5,798 bases of DNA, from contig JACCRJ010000061.1 in the NCBI GenBank assembly GCA_013813615.1, positions 1 to 5,798 on the forward strand, read 5' to 3'. Position numbers and translations under genes: made by a program. Source of the DNA: Lautropia sp. GTDB lineage: Bacteria > Pseudomonadota > Gammaproteobacteria > Burkholderiales > Burkholderiaceae_E. The notes beneath the pieces are model-generated. The model was not told the origin of the DNA and made no database searches. It was given only the letters and a program-made list of their open reading frames with translations. Positions 1-5,005 of the stretch are shown here, in pieces (position 1 is the first letter of the stretch; each line of letters opens with the position of its first letter).

Positions 1-84
1 GGCAAGGCCGAACTGTATGCACGCACGCGGCCGGAGGCGGCGCTGCGCCGGTTTCTGGCGCAACCCCAGTTGGACGGCTTCTAA
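1..84 (+). CDS. C-terminal end of an unidentified protein (partial, 5' end outside window)
   Basis: Reading frame 1 is open from the first base to a TAA at 82-84 and encodes 27 residues ending in RRFLAQPQLDGF. The composition (Arg, Ala, Leu, Glu, with strong GC bias at codon third positions) looks like the tail of a genuine protein. The gene ends 9 bp before the stop codon of the convergent PRC-barrel gene, a usual close convergent arrangement. The family cannot be recognised from so short a piece, so no function is offered. It could also be a chance open frame, since 27 codons without a stop is not rare in GC-rich DNA. Confidence 0.5.
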   Translation, partial: GKAELYARTRPEAALRRFLAQPQLDGF

Positions 85-93
85 TCGTCCGAC
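69..93. terminator. Possible bidirectional terminator hairpin between convergent genes
   Basis: GTTGGACG (69-76) can pair with CGTCCGAC (86-93) to form an 8-bp stem with one G-U pair and a 9-nt loop. The loop contains the TAA of the left-edge gene, and the stem abuts the TAG of the PRC-barrel gene. There is no clear U-tract on either side, so it is not a canonical intrinsic terminator. Its exact position between two convergent stop codons is the main argument for it. Confidence 0.3.
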
Positions 94-1068
94 CTACTTT
101 GCTCCCGCGGCAGGCTGGCTGCCTCCCGCCGAGCCGGCAGGCGGTGTGCCTCCCGGACCCGCAGAAGGCGGCGTACGGCTGCCGGTCGCCGTCGAACTGC
201 CCGCGTCGGACCCGCCAGCGGGCATGGAACCGGCCGAGCCACCCGATCCGGCAGTCGACGGCGCACCAGCCGGGCTCGCCCCGGCGGCGCCACCGGCTGC
301 CTGCATCCAGGGCTGCGCGCTCAGGTCCATCTTGTCGAGCCGAGCTTCGTCCATGCTCGGCCTCTGGGCCAGCGACTCCTTGGTGACGTTCAGCACCAGG
401 TTCCTGCTGTCCCGGTTACGCTTGAGTTCGGCGACCGGGATCGCGAACAACTTGTCGTCTCCGCCCCAGGAGTCGACGAAGTCGACTAGCGCGTACTTCG
501 CCTCGCCGGCCTGCAGATCCAACACGAGGTCTTCCACCTCGCCGATCTCCTTGCCACCGCCGTCGTTGATGTCCAGGCCCACCAGCCTCGACCCCAGCAG
601 ATAAGGAGAGTCCTTGTCCAGCTTCTCGGCCCGCGGCAGGCTCTGCGAGCCGCCGCTCAGCTCCACCTTCACCGGGACGGCGTCGTCGGCCGACCTGCTG
701 AAGACGCGCAACTGCTTCGTCGGTACGGCGTGCTCCTTGTCGCCGATACCCATTACGCCGCCGATCGAGACGATCGTGTGGAGGATCCTGCCGGTCGCCG
801 GATCGATCACCACATCCGCGACTTCGCCTATCTTCTTGGCGTTGTTGTCGTAGATGTTGACCCCGCGCAGCTTCGAGAGTCGCGTTGCCTTCAACTCATG
901 CGTTGCACTCGACGCAGGCGATACGCCGCCGGTCGGCGCGGTGATGCTGGGCGAGGCGGTGCCGCGAGGGCTGTCGCCTGCTCCCGTGGAGGGGCCGGGC
1001 TGCGCGGCAGCGGAACCCGCGAATGCCATCGAAACCGCCAAAGCCATCAGCTTACGGGTGCTGTTCAT
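94..1068 (-). CDS. Exported protein with two PRC-barrel domains and a low-complexity C-terminal tail
   Basis: 324 residues. The ATG at 1068 is chosen over the longer open frame because AAGGAG (1082-1077) lies 8 nt upstream and a clean signal peptide follows: MNSTRK, a hydrophobic stretch, then a SAAA-Q signal peptidase I site near residue 22. Residues ~58-123 and ~154-218 are two similar PRC-barrel units. Each has the pattern 'G..I.D...K.IGEV.D.V.D..TG.......V' and ends in a '.A.P...L' strand (HAVPTKQL and FAIPVAEL). Residues ~257-324 are almost entirely Gly, Ala, Ser, Pro and Thr, like a flexible or surface-exposed tail. PRC-barrels are small beta-barrels known from photosynthetic reaction-centre subunit H and from RimM; exported double-PRC proteins are common in proteobacteria but their roles are poorly known. 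The start is 16 nt after the receiver gene's stop, so co-transcription is very likely. A periplasmic location is inferred. Confidence 0.88.
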   Translation of the reverse strand: MNSTRKLMALAVSMAFAGSAAAQPGPSTGAGDSPRGTASPSITAPTGGVSPASSATHELKATRLSKLRGVNIYDNNAKKIGEVADVVIDPATGRILHTIVSIGGVMGIGDKEHAVPTKQLRVFSRSADDAVPVKVELSGGSQSLPRAEKLDKDSPYLLGSRLVGLDINDGGGKEIGEVEDLVLDLQAGEAKYALVDFVDSWGGDDKLFAIPVAELKRNRDSRNLVLNVTKESLAQRPSMDEARLDKMDLSAQPWMQAAGGAAGASPAGAPSTAGSGGSAGSMPAGGSDAGSSTATGSRTPPSAGPGGTPPAGSAGGSQPAAGAK

Positions 1069-1076
1069 TTTGATTA

Positions 1077-1082
1077 CTCCTT
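1077..1082 (-). promoter_or_regulatory. Ribosome binding site that sets the PRC-barrel start
   Basis: AAGGAG on the minus strand lies 8 nt before the ATG at 1068, inside the 16-nt gap that follows the TGA of the receiver gene. It supports the start at 1068 over upstream in-frame codons and allows translation to be coupled to the receiver gene. Confidence 0.8.
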
Positions 1083-1084
1083 TT

Positions 1085-1516
1085 TCAGTGGACTGACGCC
1101 AGTCGTCGGAGAGTGCTGAACAAAAGGTTCGGAGACACGGGTTTGGCCAGGTACTGGTCAAACCCGGCCTTCTCGCACTGGTGCTCGATGTCGTGCGCGC
1201 CGTGAGCGGTGAGCGCAATCACCGGCAGCCGTGTCGGACGCTGCGCAGCCTCCCAGTGACGCAGCCTGTATACCAGGGTCAGTCCGTCCTCGCCGGGCAT
1301 CGAAATGTCGAAGACTGCTGCGTGGAAGGACTCCCCGCTCACCAGCATGTCGAACGCCTGGCGTGCGGACTCGCAGCCGACCACCTGCGCGCCCTGCTGC
1401 TCGAGCAGCGTGGTCAACATGTCGCGAAGATCCAGGGAATCCTCCACGGCAAGAATCCGCATGCCCTGGAGCGATCGAGTGCTGGTTGATGCTGCTGCCA
1501 TGCGGTGAGCCCGCAA
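1085..1516 (-). CDS. Stand-alone receiver-domain response regulator (CheY-like)
   Basis: 143 residues from the TTG at 1516; one receiver domain fills residues ~19-140 and there is no output domain. The phosphorylation site is complete: acidic pair E25/D26 after strand 1 (ILAVEDS), acceptor D70 (FDISMPGEDG), T103 (IALTAHG) and K125 (LAKPV). The LTAHG-type switch region and the 'E.AGFDQYL.KPV' ending resemble receivers of hybrid kinases and of phosphorelay single-domain proteins. The TTG start is favoured because AAGG lies 8 nt upstream. An ATG at 1501 (138 residues) and an ATG at 1462 (125 residues, directly before the domain) are alternatives. It probably acts as a phosphate sink, relay intermediate or protein-binding switch in the cytoplasm. 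A sigma-54-like element sits about 35-50 bp upstream of the start, and the PRC-barrel gene follows after 16 nt. Confidence 0.88.
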   Translation of the reverse strand: MRAHRMAAASTSTRSLQGMRILAVEDSLDLRDMLTTLLEQQGAQVVGCESARQAFDMLVSGESFHAAVFDISMPGEDGLTLVYRLRHWEAAQRPTRLPVIALTAHGAHDIEHQCEKAGFDQYLAKPVSPNLLFSTLRRLASVH

Positions 1517-1550
1517 TTTCCGTGCCTTGGTAAAATCCTGTTACGCGGCC

Positions 1551-1566
1551 TGGCACGCAGCTTGCC
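1551..1566 (-). promoter_or_regulatory. Putative sigma-54 (-24/-12) promoter for the receiver/PRC unit
   Basis: On the minus strand the site reads GGCAAG, CTGC, GTGC. It keeps the obligatory GG and GC separated by exactly 10 nt and agrees with much of the TGGCACG-N4-TTGC consensus, with mismatches at the first T, the C of CAC and the first T of TTGC. Start of transcription would fall near 1541, giving a 25-nt leader that contains the AAGG ribosome binding site before the TTG at 1516. The NtrC-type activator gene lies immediately upstream. The same bases give an even better match on the plus strand, so orientation is uncertain. Confidence 0.4.
1551..1566 (+). promoter_or_regulatory. Near-perfect sigma-54 promoter motif on the plus strand
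   Basis: The plus strand reads TGGCACG, CAGC, TTGC, which equals the sigma-54 consensus at all eleven specified core positions with correct GG-N10-GC spacing. Transcription would begin near 1577 and run through the intergenic region into the 3' end of the NtrC-type gene in antisense. No convincing plus-strand gene follows, so the product, if any, would be a non-coding or antisense RNA. The motif match is strong, but the biological role is open. Confidence 0.4.
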
Positions 1567-1620
1567 GCTGGCGCCCGAGTCGGCGGGCAGATCGCCGTCC
1601 GGATGACGCAAAATGGTCCG

Positions 1621-1641
1621 CCCGATCCCGATTCACCCGAT
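1621..1641. repeat. Three short direct repeats in the regulator-receiver intergenic region
   Basis: CCCGAT occurs at 1621-1626, 1627-1632 and 1636-1641 in the 147-bp gap between the NtrC-type gene and the receiver gene. The repeats lie about 55-75 bp upstream of the minus-strand sigma-54-like element, within the usual range of activator sites. The repeat is short and GC-rich, so coincidence is possible. The rest of the gap holds the promoter-like element and a weak inverted repeat, CGGCG (1581-1585) with CGCCG (1593-1597). Confidence 0.3.
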
Positions 1642-1650
1642 GACGAACCA

Positions 1651-1664
1651 AATCCTTCCGGATT
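1651..1664 (-). terminator. Small GNRA-loop hairpin at the stop of the sigma-54 regulator gene
   Basis: On the minus strand AATCC and GGATT form a 5-bp stem closed by a GGAA (GNRA) tetraloop, starting within the TGA of the regulator gene and followed by the T-rich TTGGTT. The stem is short for an intrinsic terminator, so it is only a weak candidate for a 3'-end structure. Confidence 0.2.
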
Positions 1665-3262
1665 CAGTCGGAGCCGTAGGCTCGCAGCCGGTTGTAGAGC
1701 GTCTTCAGGCTGATGCCCAGCATGTCGGCGGTGCGTTCCTTGGCGCCGCCGCAATAGTCAAGGGTTGCGATGATGAGGTCCCGCTCGGCGTCGGCGATGG
1801 TTGACCCGACCCGAACCGGTACCACCGGCATCTCCGATACGGTGCCGGCAAGTGGGACAGCCGCACCGTGTGCCGCGGATGCCGGACTTCCGGCAGCGCG
1901 ATCCGCTTCGGCGGGCTTCTCTGATGCCACCGGTACCGCAGTTGCAGGCTGGGCAACCGCACGGGACCCGGTGCCTTCGGCTGCCGTCGCGGGATAACGT
2001 TCGGCCACCGTACCCGCGCCGACGACGGTCTGGGCGTCGAACGGTGGCAGGCTGTCCAGGTCGATAGCCTTGTCGTCCACCATGATGGCCGTGCGATGCA
2101 CGTAATTGCGCAGCTCGCGGACGTTGCCGGGCCAGTGATAGGAACACATCGCCTTCAGCGCAGCGTCGGTGATCGAGAGGCTTCGGCCTTCGCGCCTGGC
2201 GTAAGCGGCCAGGAAATGCCGCGCGACCAGCGGCAGGTCTTCCAGACGGTCCCGCAGCGGCGGCAGGCCGATCTGAAAGACGTTGAGGCGGTAGTAAAGA
2301 TCCTCCCGCAGCTTGCCCTCGCGCACGGCGGTCAGCGGCTGCCGATTGGTAGCCGCCACCACACGCACGTCGCTGCGCAAAGGGGAGTCGGATCCGACGC
2401 GGCTGAAGGTGCCCGTCTCCAGCACCCGGAGCAGCTTGACCTGCAGGTCCAGCGACATCTCGGTGATCTCGTCCAGGAAGAGCGTGCCCCCGCTGGCGCG
2501 TTCGAAGAAGCCCTTGTGCTGCTTGATGGCCCCGGTGAAACTACCTTTTTCGTGGCCGAAGAGCTCACTCTCGATGAGCTGCGCGGAGATCGCGCCGCAG
2601 TTCACCGCCTCGAAGGGCCCGTTCTTGCGATGGCTGAAGCGATGAATCGACTCCGCGACCAGCTCTTTGCCGGTGCCGCTTTCGCCGACGATGAAAACGC
2701 TGACGGACGTGCGCGCAACCCTTTCGATCTGGGTGAAGACGTCCTGCATCGCCTGCGAAATGCCCCACATGCCCCCGAAATTGTCGGCGGCCCTGCCTGA
2801 CATCGCGACTGCCCGAGGTGCCTTGTCCACTGGGGGGGCATCCTCGCCAGCGGCCTCGGGCGCGCCGGCATCGAGCTGGGGCGGCTCCGATCCGCGGGGC
2901 GGCGCATCGGCCAGCCGCGTGAGGACGGTCCGCAGCAGCTTCAGGGACACCGGCTTGATCAGATAATCGGCCGCGCCCAGGCGCAAGGCCTGGACCGACG
3001 TGTCGACGCTGGCGTTGCCGGTGATCAGGACGATTTCAGCGTCGCCCCGCAGATTCTCGTCCGAGAACAGGTCCATTCCCGAGCCGTCCGGGAGACCCAG
3101 ATCCAGCAGTACGATCCCCGGCTTGTGCACGATGAGCTGCTGGCGGGCCTGCGCCAGGCTGCTGGCGATACTCGCGACAAAACCCTCCGACCTGGCAAAG
3201 GTCGACAGCAGGTCTGCCGAATTCTCGTCGTCTTCAACGACGAGTACGCTTTTGCTTCGCAT
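1664..3262 (-). CDS. NtrC-family sigma-54-dependent response regulator (receiver, AAA+, Fis-type HTH)
   Basis: 532 residues from the ATG at 3262. An in-frame TTG at 3280 would add six residues, but neither start has a clear ribosome binding site. The receiver domain (~5-120) has acidic E10/D11/D12, acceptor D54 (LLDLGLPDG), T81 and K103. A Pro/Ala/Glu-rich linker (~120-155) follows. The AAA+ domain (~160-400) carries Walker A GESGTGKE (193-200), the sigma-54 contact loop as GSFTGA (240-245; Ser replaces the usual second Ala), Walker B GGTLFLDE (D264/E265), and the arginine-rich AATNR and REDLYYRLNV segments. A long Ala/Pro-rich linker leads to a Fis-type HTH in the last ~45 residues (AERDLIIATLDYCGGAKE, then GISLKTLYNRL). 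Such proteins bind upstream sites and use ATP to open sigma-54 promoters. Its likely targets are the sigma-54-like sites on both sides. Phosphorylation by the neighbouring kinase-like protein is inferred from gene order. Confidence 0.95.
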   Translation of the reverse strand: MRSKSVLVVEDDENSADLLSTFARSEGFVASIASSLAQARQQLIVHKPGIVLLDLGLPDGSGMDLFSDENLRGDAEIVLITGNASVDTSVQALRLGAADYLIKPVSLKLLRTVLTRLADAPPRGSEPPQLDAGAPEAAGEDAPPVDKAPRAVAMSGRAADNFGGMWGISQAMQDVFTQIERVARTSVSVFIVGESGTGKELVAESIHRFSHRKNGPFEAVNCGAISAQLIESELFGHEKGSFTGAIKQHKGFFERASGGTLFLDEITEMSLDLQVKLLRVLETGTFSRVGSDSPLRSDVRVVAATNRQPLTAVREGKLREDLYYRLNVFQIGLPPLRDRLEDLPLVARHFLAAYARREGRSLSITDAALKAMCSYHWPGNVRELRNYVHRTAIMVDDKAIDLDSLPPFDAQTVVGAGTVAERYPATAAEGTGSRAVAQPATAVPVASEKPAEADRAAGSPASAAHGAAVPLAGTVSEMPVVPVRVGSTIADAERDLIIATLDYCGGAKERTADMLGISLKTLYNRLRAYGSD

Positions 3263-3300
3263 CAATGACCGGGAAATCAATGAAGAGGATCGGAAAGCCC

Positions 3301-3306
3301 ACTATA
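3301..3306 (-). promoter_or_regulatory. Possible sigma-70 -10 box upstream of the sigma-54 regulator
   Basis: The minus strand reads TATAGT, a good -10 hexamer, about 38 bp before the ATG at 3262. The -35 position 17 bp upstream (TCAATA) is poor. It would give the regulator gene its own basal promoter with a leader of about 30 nt, consistent with the ~200-bp gap that separates it from the kinase-like gene. Confidence 0.35.
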
Positions 3307-3344
3307 GCCTATCGGCAGCCGCGTATTGATCAGGCGCGCCAGGC

Positions 3345-3361
3345 GTGGAAGCCCCTTCCAC
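3345..3361. repeat. Perfect 17-bp inverted repeat upstream of the sigma-54 regulator gene
   Basis: GTGGAAG and CTTCCAC are perfect 7-bp arms around CCC. The dyad sits about 40 bp upstream of the putative -10 box and downstream of the kinase-like gene's stop. No T-run follows on either strand, so an operator or activator-binding dyad is more likely than a terminator. Autoregulation by the NtrC-type protein is a possible but untested role. Confidence 0.4.
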
Positions 3362-3400
3362 CAAGCTAACTACGGGATTATGGACTGCGCGGCGAAGGCC

Positions 3401-3415
3401 GCAAAATACCGGCCC
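3401..3415 (-). promoter_or_regulatory. Weak sigma-54-like (-24/-12) element before the regulator gene
   Basis: The minus strand reads GGGCCGG, TATT, TTGC. GG and GC are separated by exactly 10 nt, the TTGC half is intact, and the -24 half is imperfect. Transcription would start near 3389 with a leader of about 125 nt to the ATG at 3262. A GG-N10-GC pattern is frequent by chance in GC-rich DNA, so this is the weakest of the three sites. Confidence 0.25.
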
Positions 3416-3466
3416 CGGAGAATGGCCCGGCCGATGGTGGCTCGGGCAGTGCCGGGTGGGATCCGC

Positions 3467-4348
3467 TCAAGAAGCCCGGGGCGTCCTGGTGACCAGCAGG
3501 TCGAAGCCGCCGGTCCCGGCAGACTTCATCTGAAGATCCAAACCGCAGCGCTGCAGCATCGAGCGGGCCAGCCAGAGCGCTGGCACTCGGATTTCCGGGC
3601 GCTTGGCCGAATAGCCGGCCAGCCCCTGGCAGAGGCTCTTCAAGGCCGACGGGTCGCCGCTCGCGGACGTCAAGGCGATCACGACTTTCCCGCCGTCGGC
3701 TTGGATCGACAAGGGCGGGTCGGCAGTGTCCTGCGCCAGCGCCAGGGCATGCATCAAGGTGCCGCAGGCGTCATTCAGCGAGGAGCCCGCATCCTGGCAC
3801 TTGAGGGAGCCTTCCAGTTTCAGCGACTTGAACGGGGCAAGGCGCGCCGATGCCTGGCGGTCCAATGGAGAATCCGGTCGGGCCTCCAGCTGGTCCAGCG
3901 CAAGGCGCATTCGCTCCAGCAACACGCAATCGCCGTTGACCGGGAGGTCGATCCGCTGCTTCATCAGGACGTCGGAGAGGCTGCTGAGGCCCACCGTCTG
4001 ACTGTCGACGCCGCGGCGCAAGCCTAGCAGGGCCCTTCCGACAATGCCGTCGGCTTCCCCGAAGTGCGCTTCCAGGACCTCCAGCCAGCCCGACATGGCA
4101 CTGAGAGGCGTGCGCAGGTCGTGGATGATCGAATCCAGCAGTACCGCAGTCTCGGTCACCGGATCGCAGGTGCCGTCGGCGTCGGTCACCGGCGGGGTCG
4201 CAGCAACCGAACGAACTGGTGCGCGTTCCAGCGCACGGTCAGGGGAGCCTGACTTCGCGGTGCCTTTGGCGTCCCTCGCCGGTTTCTCGGACTTGCCCGC
4301 TTTCACCGCTCTTTCCACCGAACACTCCACATCCCTGATGCCACCCAT
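3467..4348 (-). CDS. Cytoplasmic histidine-kinase-like protein with degenerate ATP-binding domain
   Basis: 293 residues from the ATG at 4348; an in-frame GTG at 4417 would add 23 residues. There is no signal peptide, membrane segment or recognisable sensor domain. The first ~65 residues are charged and low-complexity. Residues ~66-135 match a HisKA dimerisation domain with an intact H-box, HDLRTPL, with H76 as phospho-acceptor. The remainder has the layout of a HATPase domain but has lost its signatures. The N-box Asn appears replaced (MHALALA where NAL is expected), no D-x-G-x-G motif follows the VVIALTSAS strand, and the G2 region reads PALWLARSMLQRCG without the GxGLG loop. A normal kinase would need these residues to bind ATP. 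The protein may instead be a ChpT-like phosphotransferase, a phosphatase or a scaffold that acts on the neighbouring receivers. The partner assignment is from position only. Confidence 0.85.
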   Translation of the reverse strand: MGGIRDVECSVERAVKAGKSEKPARDAKGTAKSGSPDRALERAPVRSVAATPPVTDADGTCDPVTETAVLLDSIIHDLRTPLSAMSGWLEVLEAHFGEADGIVGRALLGLRRGVDSQTVGLSSLSDVLMKQRIDLPVNGDCVLLERMRLALDQLEARPDSPLDRQASARLAPFKSLKLEGSLKCQDAGSSLNDACGTLMHALALAQDTADPPLSIQADGGKVVIALTSASGDPSALKSLCQGLAGYSAKRPEIRVPALWLARSMLQRCGLDLQMKSAGTGGFDLLVTRTPRAS

Positions 4349-4364
4349 TTCCGCCCGGCGCGAC

Positions 4365-4439
4365 GGTGTGCCAACACCACTCGGCGCACGCCACAGCGCA
4401 CTCTTCCAGCAATTCACGCACCCGCCCGGTGTGCGCCGA
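4365..4439. promoter_or_regulatory. Cluster of inverted repeats in the divergent control region
   Basis: Between the kinase-like gene and the DUF883 gene, GGTGT (4365-4369) and ACACC (4374-4378) form a tight dyad. TCGGCGCAC (4381-4389) is matched by its exact reverse complement GTGCGCCGA (4431-4439), and CGGTGTGC occurs twice (4364-4371 and 4427-4434). The cluster ends about 27 bp upstream of the sigma-54-like element at 4466, a suitable place for activator binding sites. Function is inferred. If the kinase-like gene used the GTG at 4417, part of the cluster would be coding. Confidence 0.35.
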
Positions 4440-4465
4440 TGACGATCCCACCACCAAGCGCGTTC

Positions 4466-4481
4466 TGGAGGTATCCTTGCA
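4466..4481 (+). promoter_or_regulatory. Putative sigma-54 (-24/-12) promoter of the DUF883 operon
   Basis: TGG (4466-4468) and TTGCA (4477-4481) are spaced so that GG and GC are separated by exactly 10 nt, the invariant sigma-54 geometry. The -12 half is a full match, while the -24 half keeps TGG but lacks CAC. Start of transcription would be near 4492, leaving a ~90-nt leader before the ATG at 4582. No good sigma-70 promoter was seen in this 233-bp gap. An NtrC-type activator is encoded 1.2 kb away. Confidence 0.45.
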
Positions 4482-4502
4482 CAGCAACCGATAAAGCTCT
4501 GA

Positions 4503-4516
4503 CAGTCCCTGGACTG
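4503..4516. repeat. 14-bp dyad in the DUF883 leader
   Basis: CAGTCC and GGACTG are perfect 6-bp arms around CT, lying about 11-25 nt after the predicted sigma-54 start site. It could be an operator or a leader hairpin (5-bp stem, 4-nt loop). The role is unknown. Confidence 0.3.
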
Positions 4517-4581
4517 GCCGCGGCGTCGGCTCCGGCGTCCTGGCTCTTCGGACGGCTTCCATCAACCGCAGAGGAGTACTC

Positions 4582-4995
4582 ATGGCCGACGTCGCAACTG
4601 AAAAGATCGCTAACCGCCTCGAAGAGGCCGCCGAGGCTATCGAACGCTCGCTGCGCCGCACCCGGCGTTCCGTGGGCAGCGCCGCCGCTGACATGTCCAA
4701 TCACTCCCGATCCACCATCGAAAGCGAATGGATCGCCCTCAAGAAAGACTTGGCGGACCTGATGAACCGGTCGGACATTGGGGACTCCCCGGAGGTCAAG
4801 GCAGTCATGGACCGCATCCGGCACACCATGAATTCAGTCTCCGAAACCGTGTCGAGCGCCGCCAGCCAAGCGCAGCAGCGGGCCCGCGACAGCGCGGAGC
4901 GGGTCGACGACTATGCCCACGCCTCGCCGTGGCATGCCGCCGGCATCGCTGCCGCGGCCGGTTTCGTCATCGGCGTGCTGTTGTCCCGGAAGTAA
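4582..4995 (+). CDS. DUF883 family (YqjD/ElaB-like) C-tail-anchored inner-membrane protein
   Basis: 137 residues; the ATG is preceded by GAGGAG (4571-4576) with 5-nt spacing. Most of the chain (1-112) is a charged, Ala/Glu/Arg-rich amphipathic helix likely to form a coiled coil. It ends with the family's hallmark: a short WHAAGIAAAAGFVIGVLLSRK-type segment in which a single glycine-rich membrane helix (~117-134) is followed at once by the terminal Arg-Lys. In Escherichia coli the relatives YqjD, ElaB and YgaM are stationary-phase, RpoS-dependent membrane proteins, and YqjD and ElaB associate with ribosomes. That role is not shown here. The YqjE-like gene follows after 10 bp, matching the yqjD-yqjE order in enterobacteria. 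Control by sigma-54 rather than RpoS is suggested by the upstream motif. Confidence 0.9.
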   Translation: MADVATEKIANRLEEAAEAIERSLRRTRRSVGSAAADMSNHSRSTIESEWIALKKDLADLMNRSDIGDSPEVKAVMDRIRHTMNSVSETVSSAASQAQQRARDSAERVDDYAHASPWHAAGIAAAAGFVIGVLLSRK

Positions 4996-5002
4996 AGCTT
5001 CC
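4988..5002 (+). repeat. Small inverted repeat across the DUF883 stop codon
   Basis: GGAAG (4988-4992) and CTTCC (4998-5002) flank TAAAG, which contains the DUF883 stop codon. The hairpin would sequester the only purine-rich, SD-like sequence upstream of the next start (5006). It may make translation of the YqjE-like gene depend on ribosomes finishing DUF883. This is inferred and the stem is only 5 bp. Confidence 0.25.
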
Positions 5003-5005
5003 TTG

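Noticed and set aside
1637..1646. CCGATGACGA shared with 4436-4445, as a common regulator site
   Set aside because: Its reverse complement also occurs in DUF883 coding sequence (4965-4974), and its distance and orientation relative to the two promoter-like sites are inconsistent.
2096..2800. 234-codon plus-strand open frame
   Set aside because: It lies wholly antisense to the AAA+ domain of the sigma-54 regulator, has no ribosome binding site and gives a His/Arg/Gln-rich translation without domain character; a shadow of a GC-rich gene.
3326..4027. 233-codon plus-strand open frame
   Set aside because: It is antisense to the kinase-like gene, which has a recognisable H-box. The translation is Arg/Gln/Gly-rich and resembles no protein family.
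4368..4373. TGGCAC on the minus strand upstream of the kinase-like gene, as a -24 box
   Set aside because: The GC expected at -12 is off by one base (CG at the required spacing) and transcription would start almost on the ATG at 4348.
4239..4824. Two overlapping minus-strand open frames across the divergent control region and the DUF883 start
   Set aside because: They run antisense to the well-supported DUF883 gene and across the promoter-like region; compositions are not protein-like and no ribosome binding site was seen.
4930..4945. TGGCATG with GGCA at correct spacing, resembling a sigma-54 site
   Set aside because: It lies inside the conserved C-terminal helix of DUF883, the -12 half lacks TT, and the bases are explained by coding for Trp-His-Ala-Ala-Gly.
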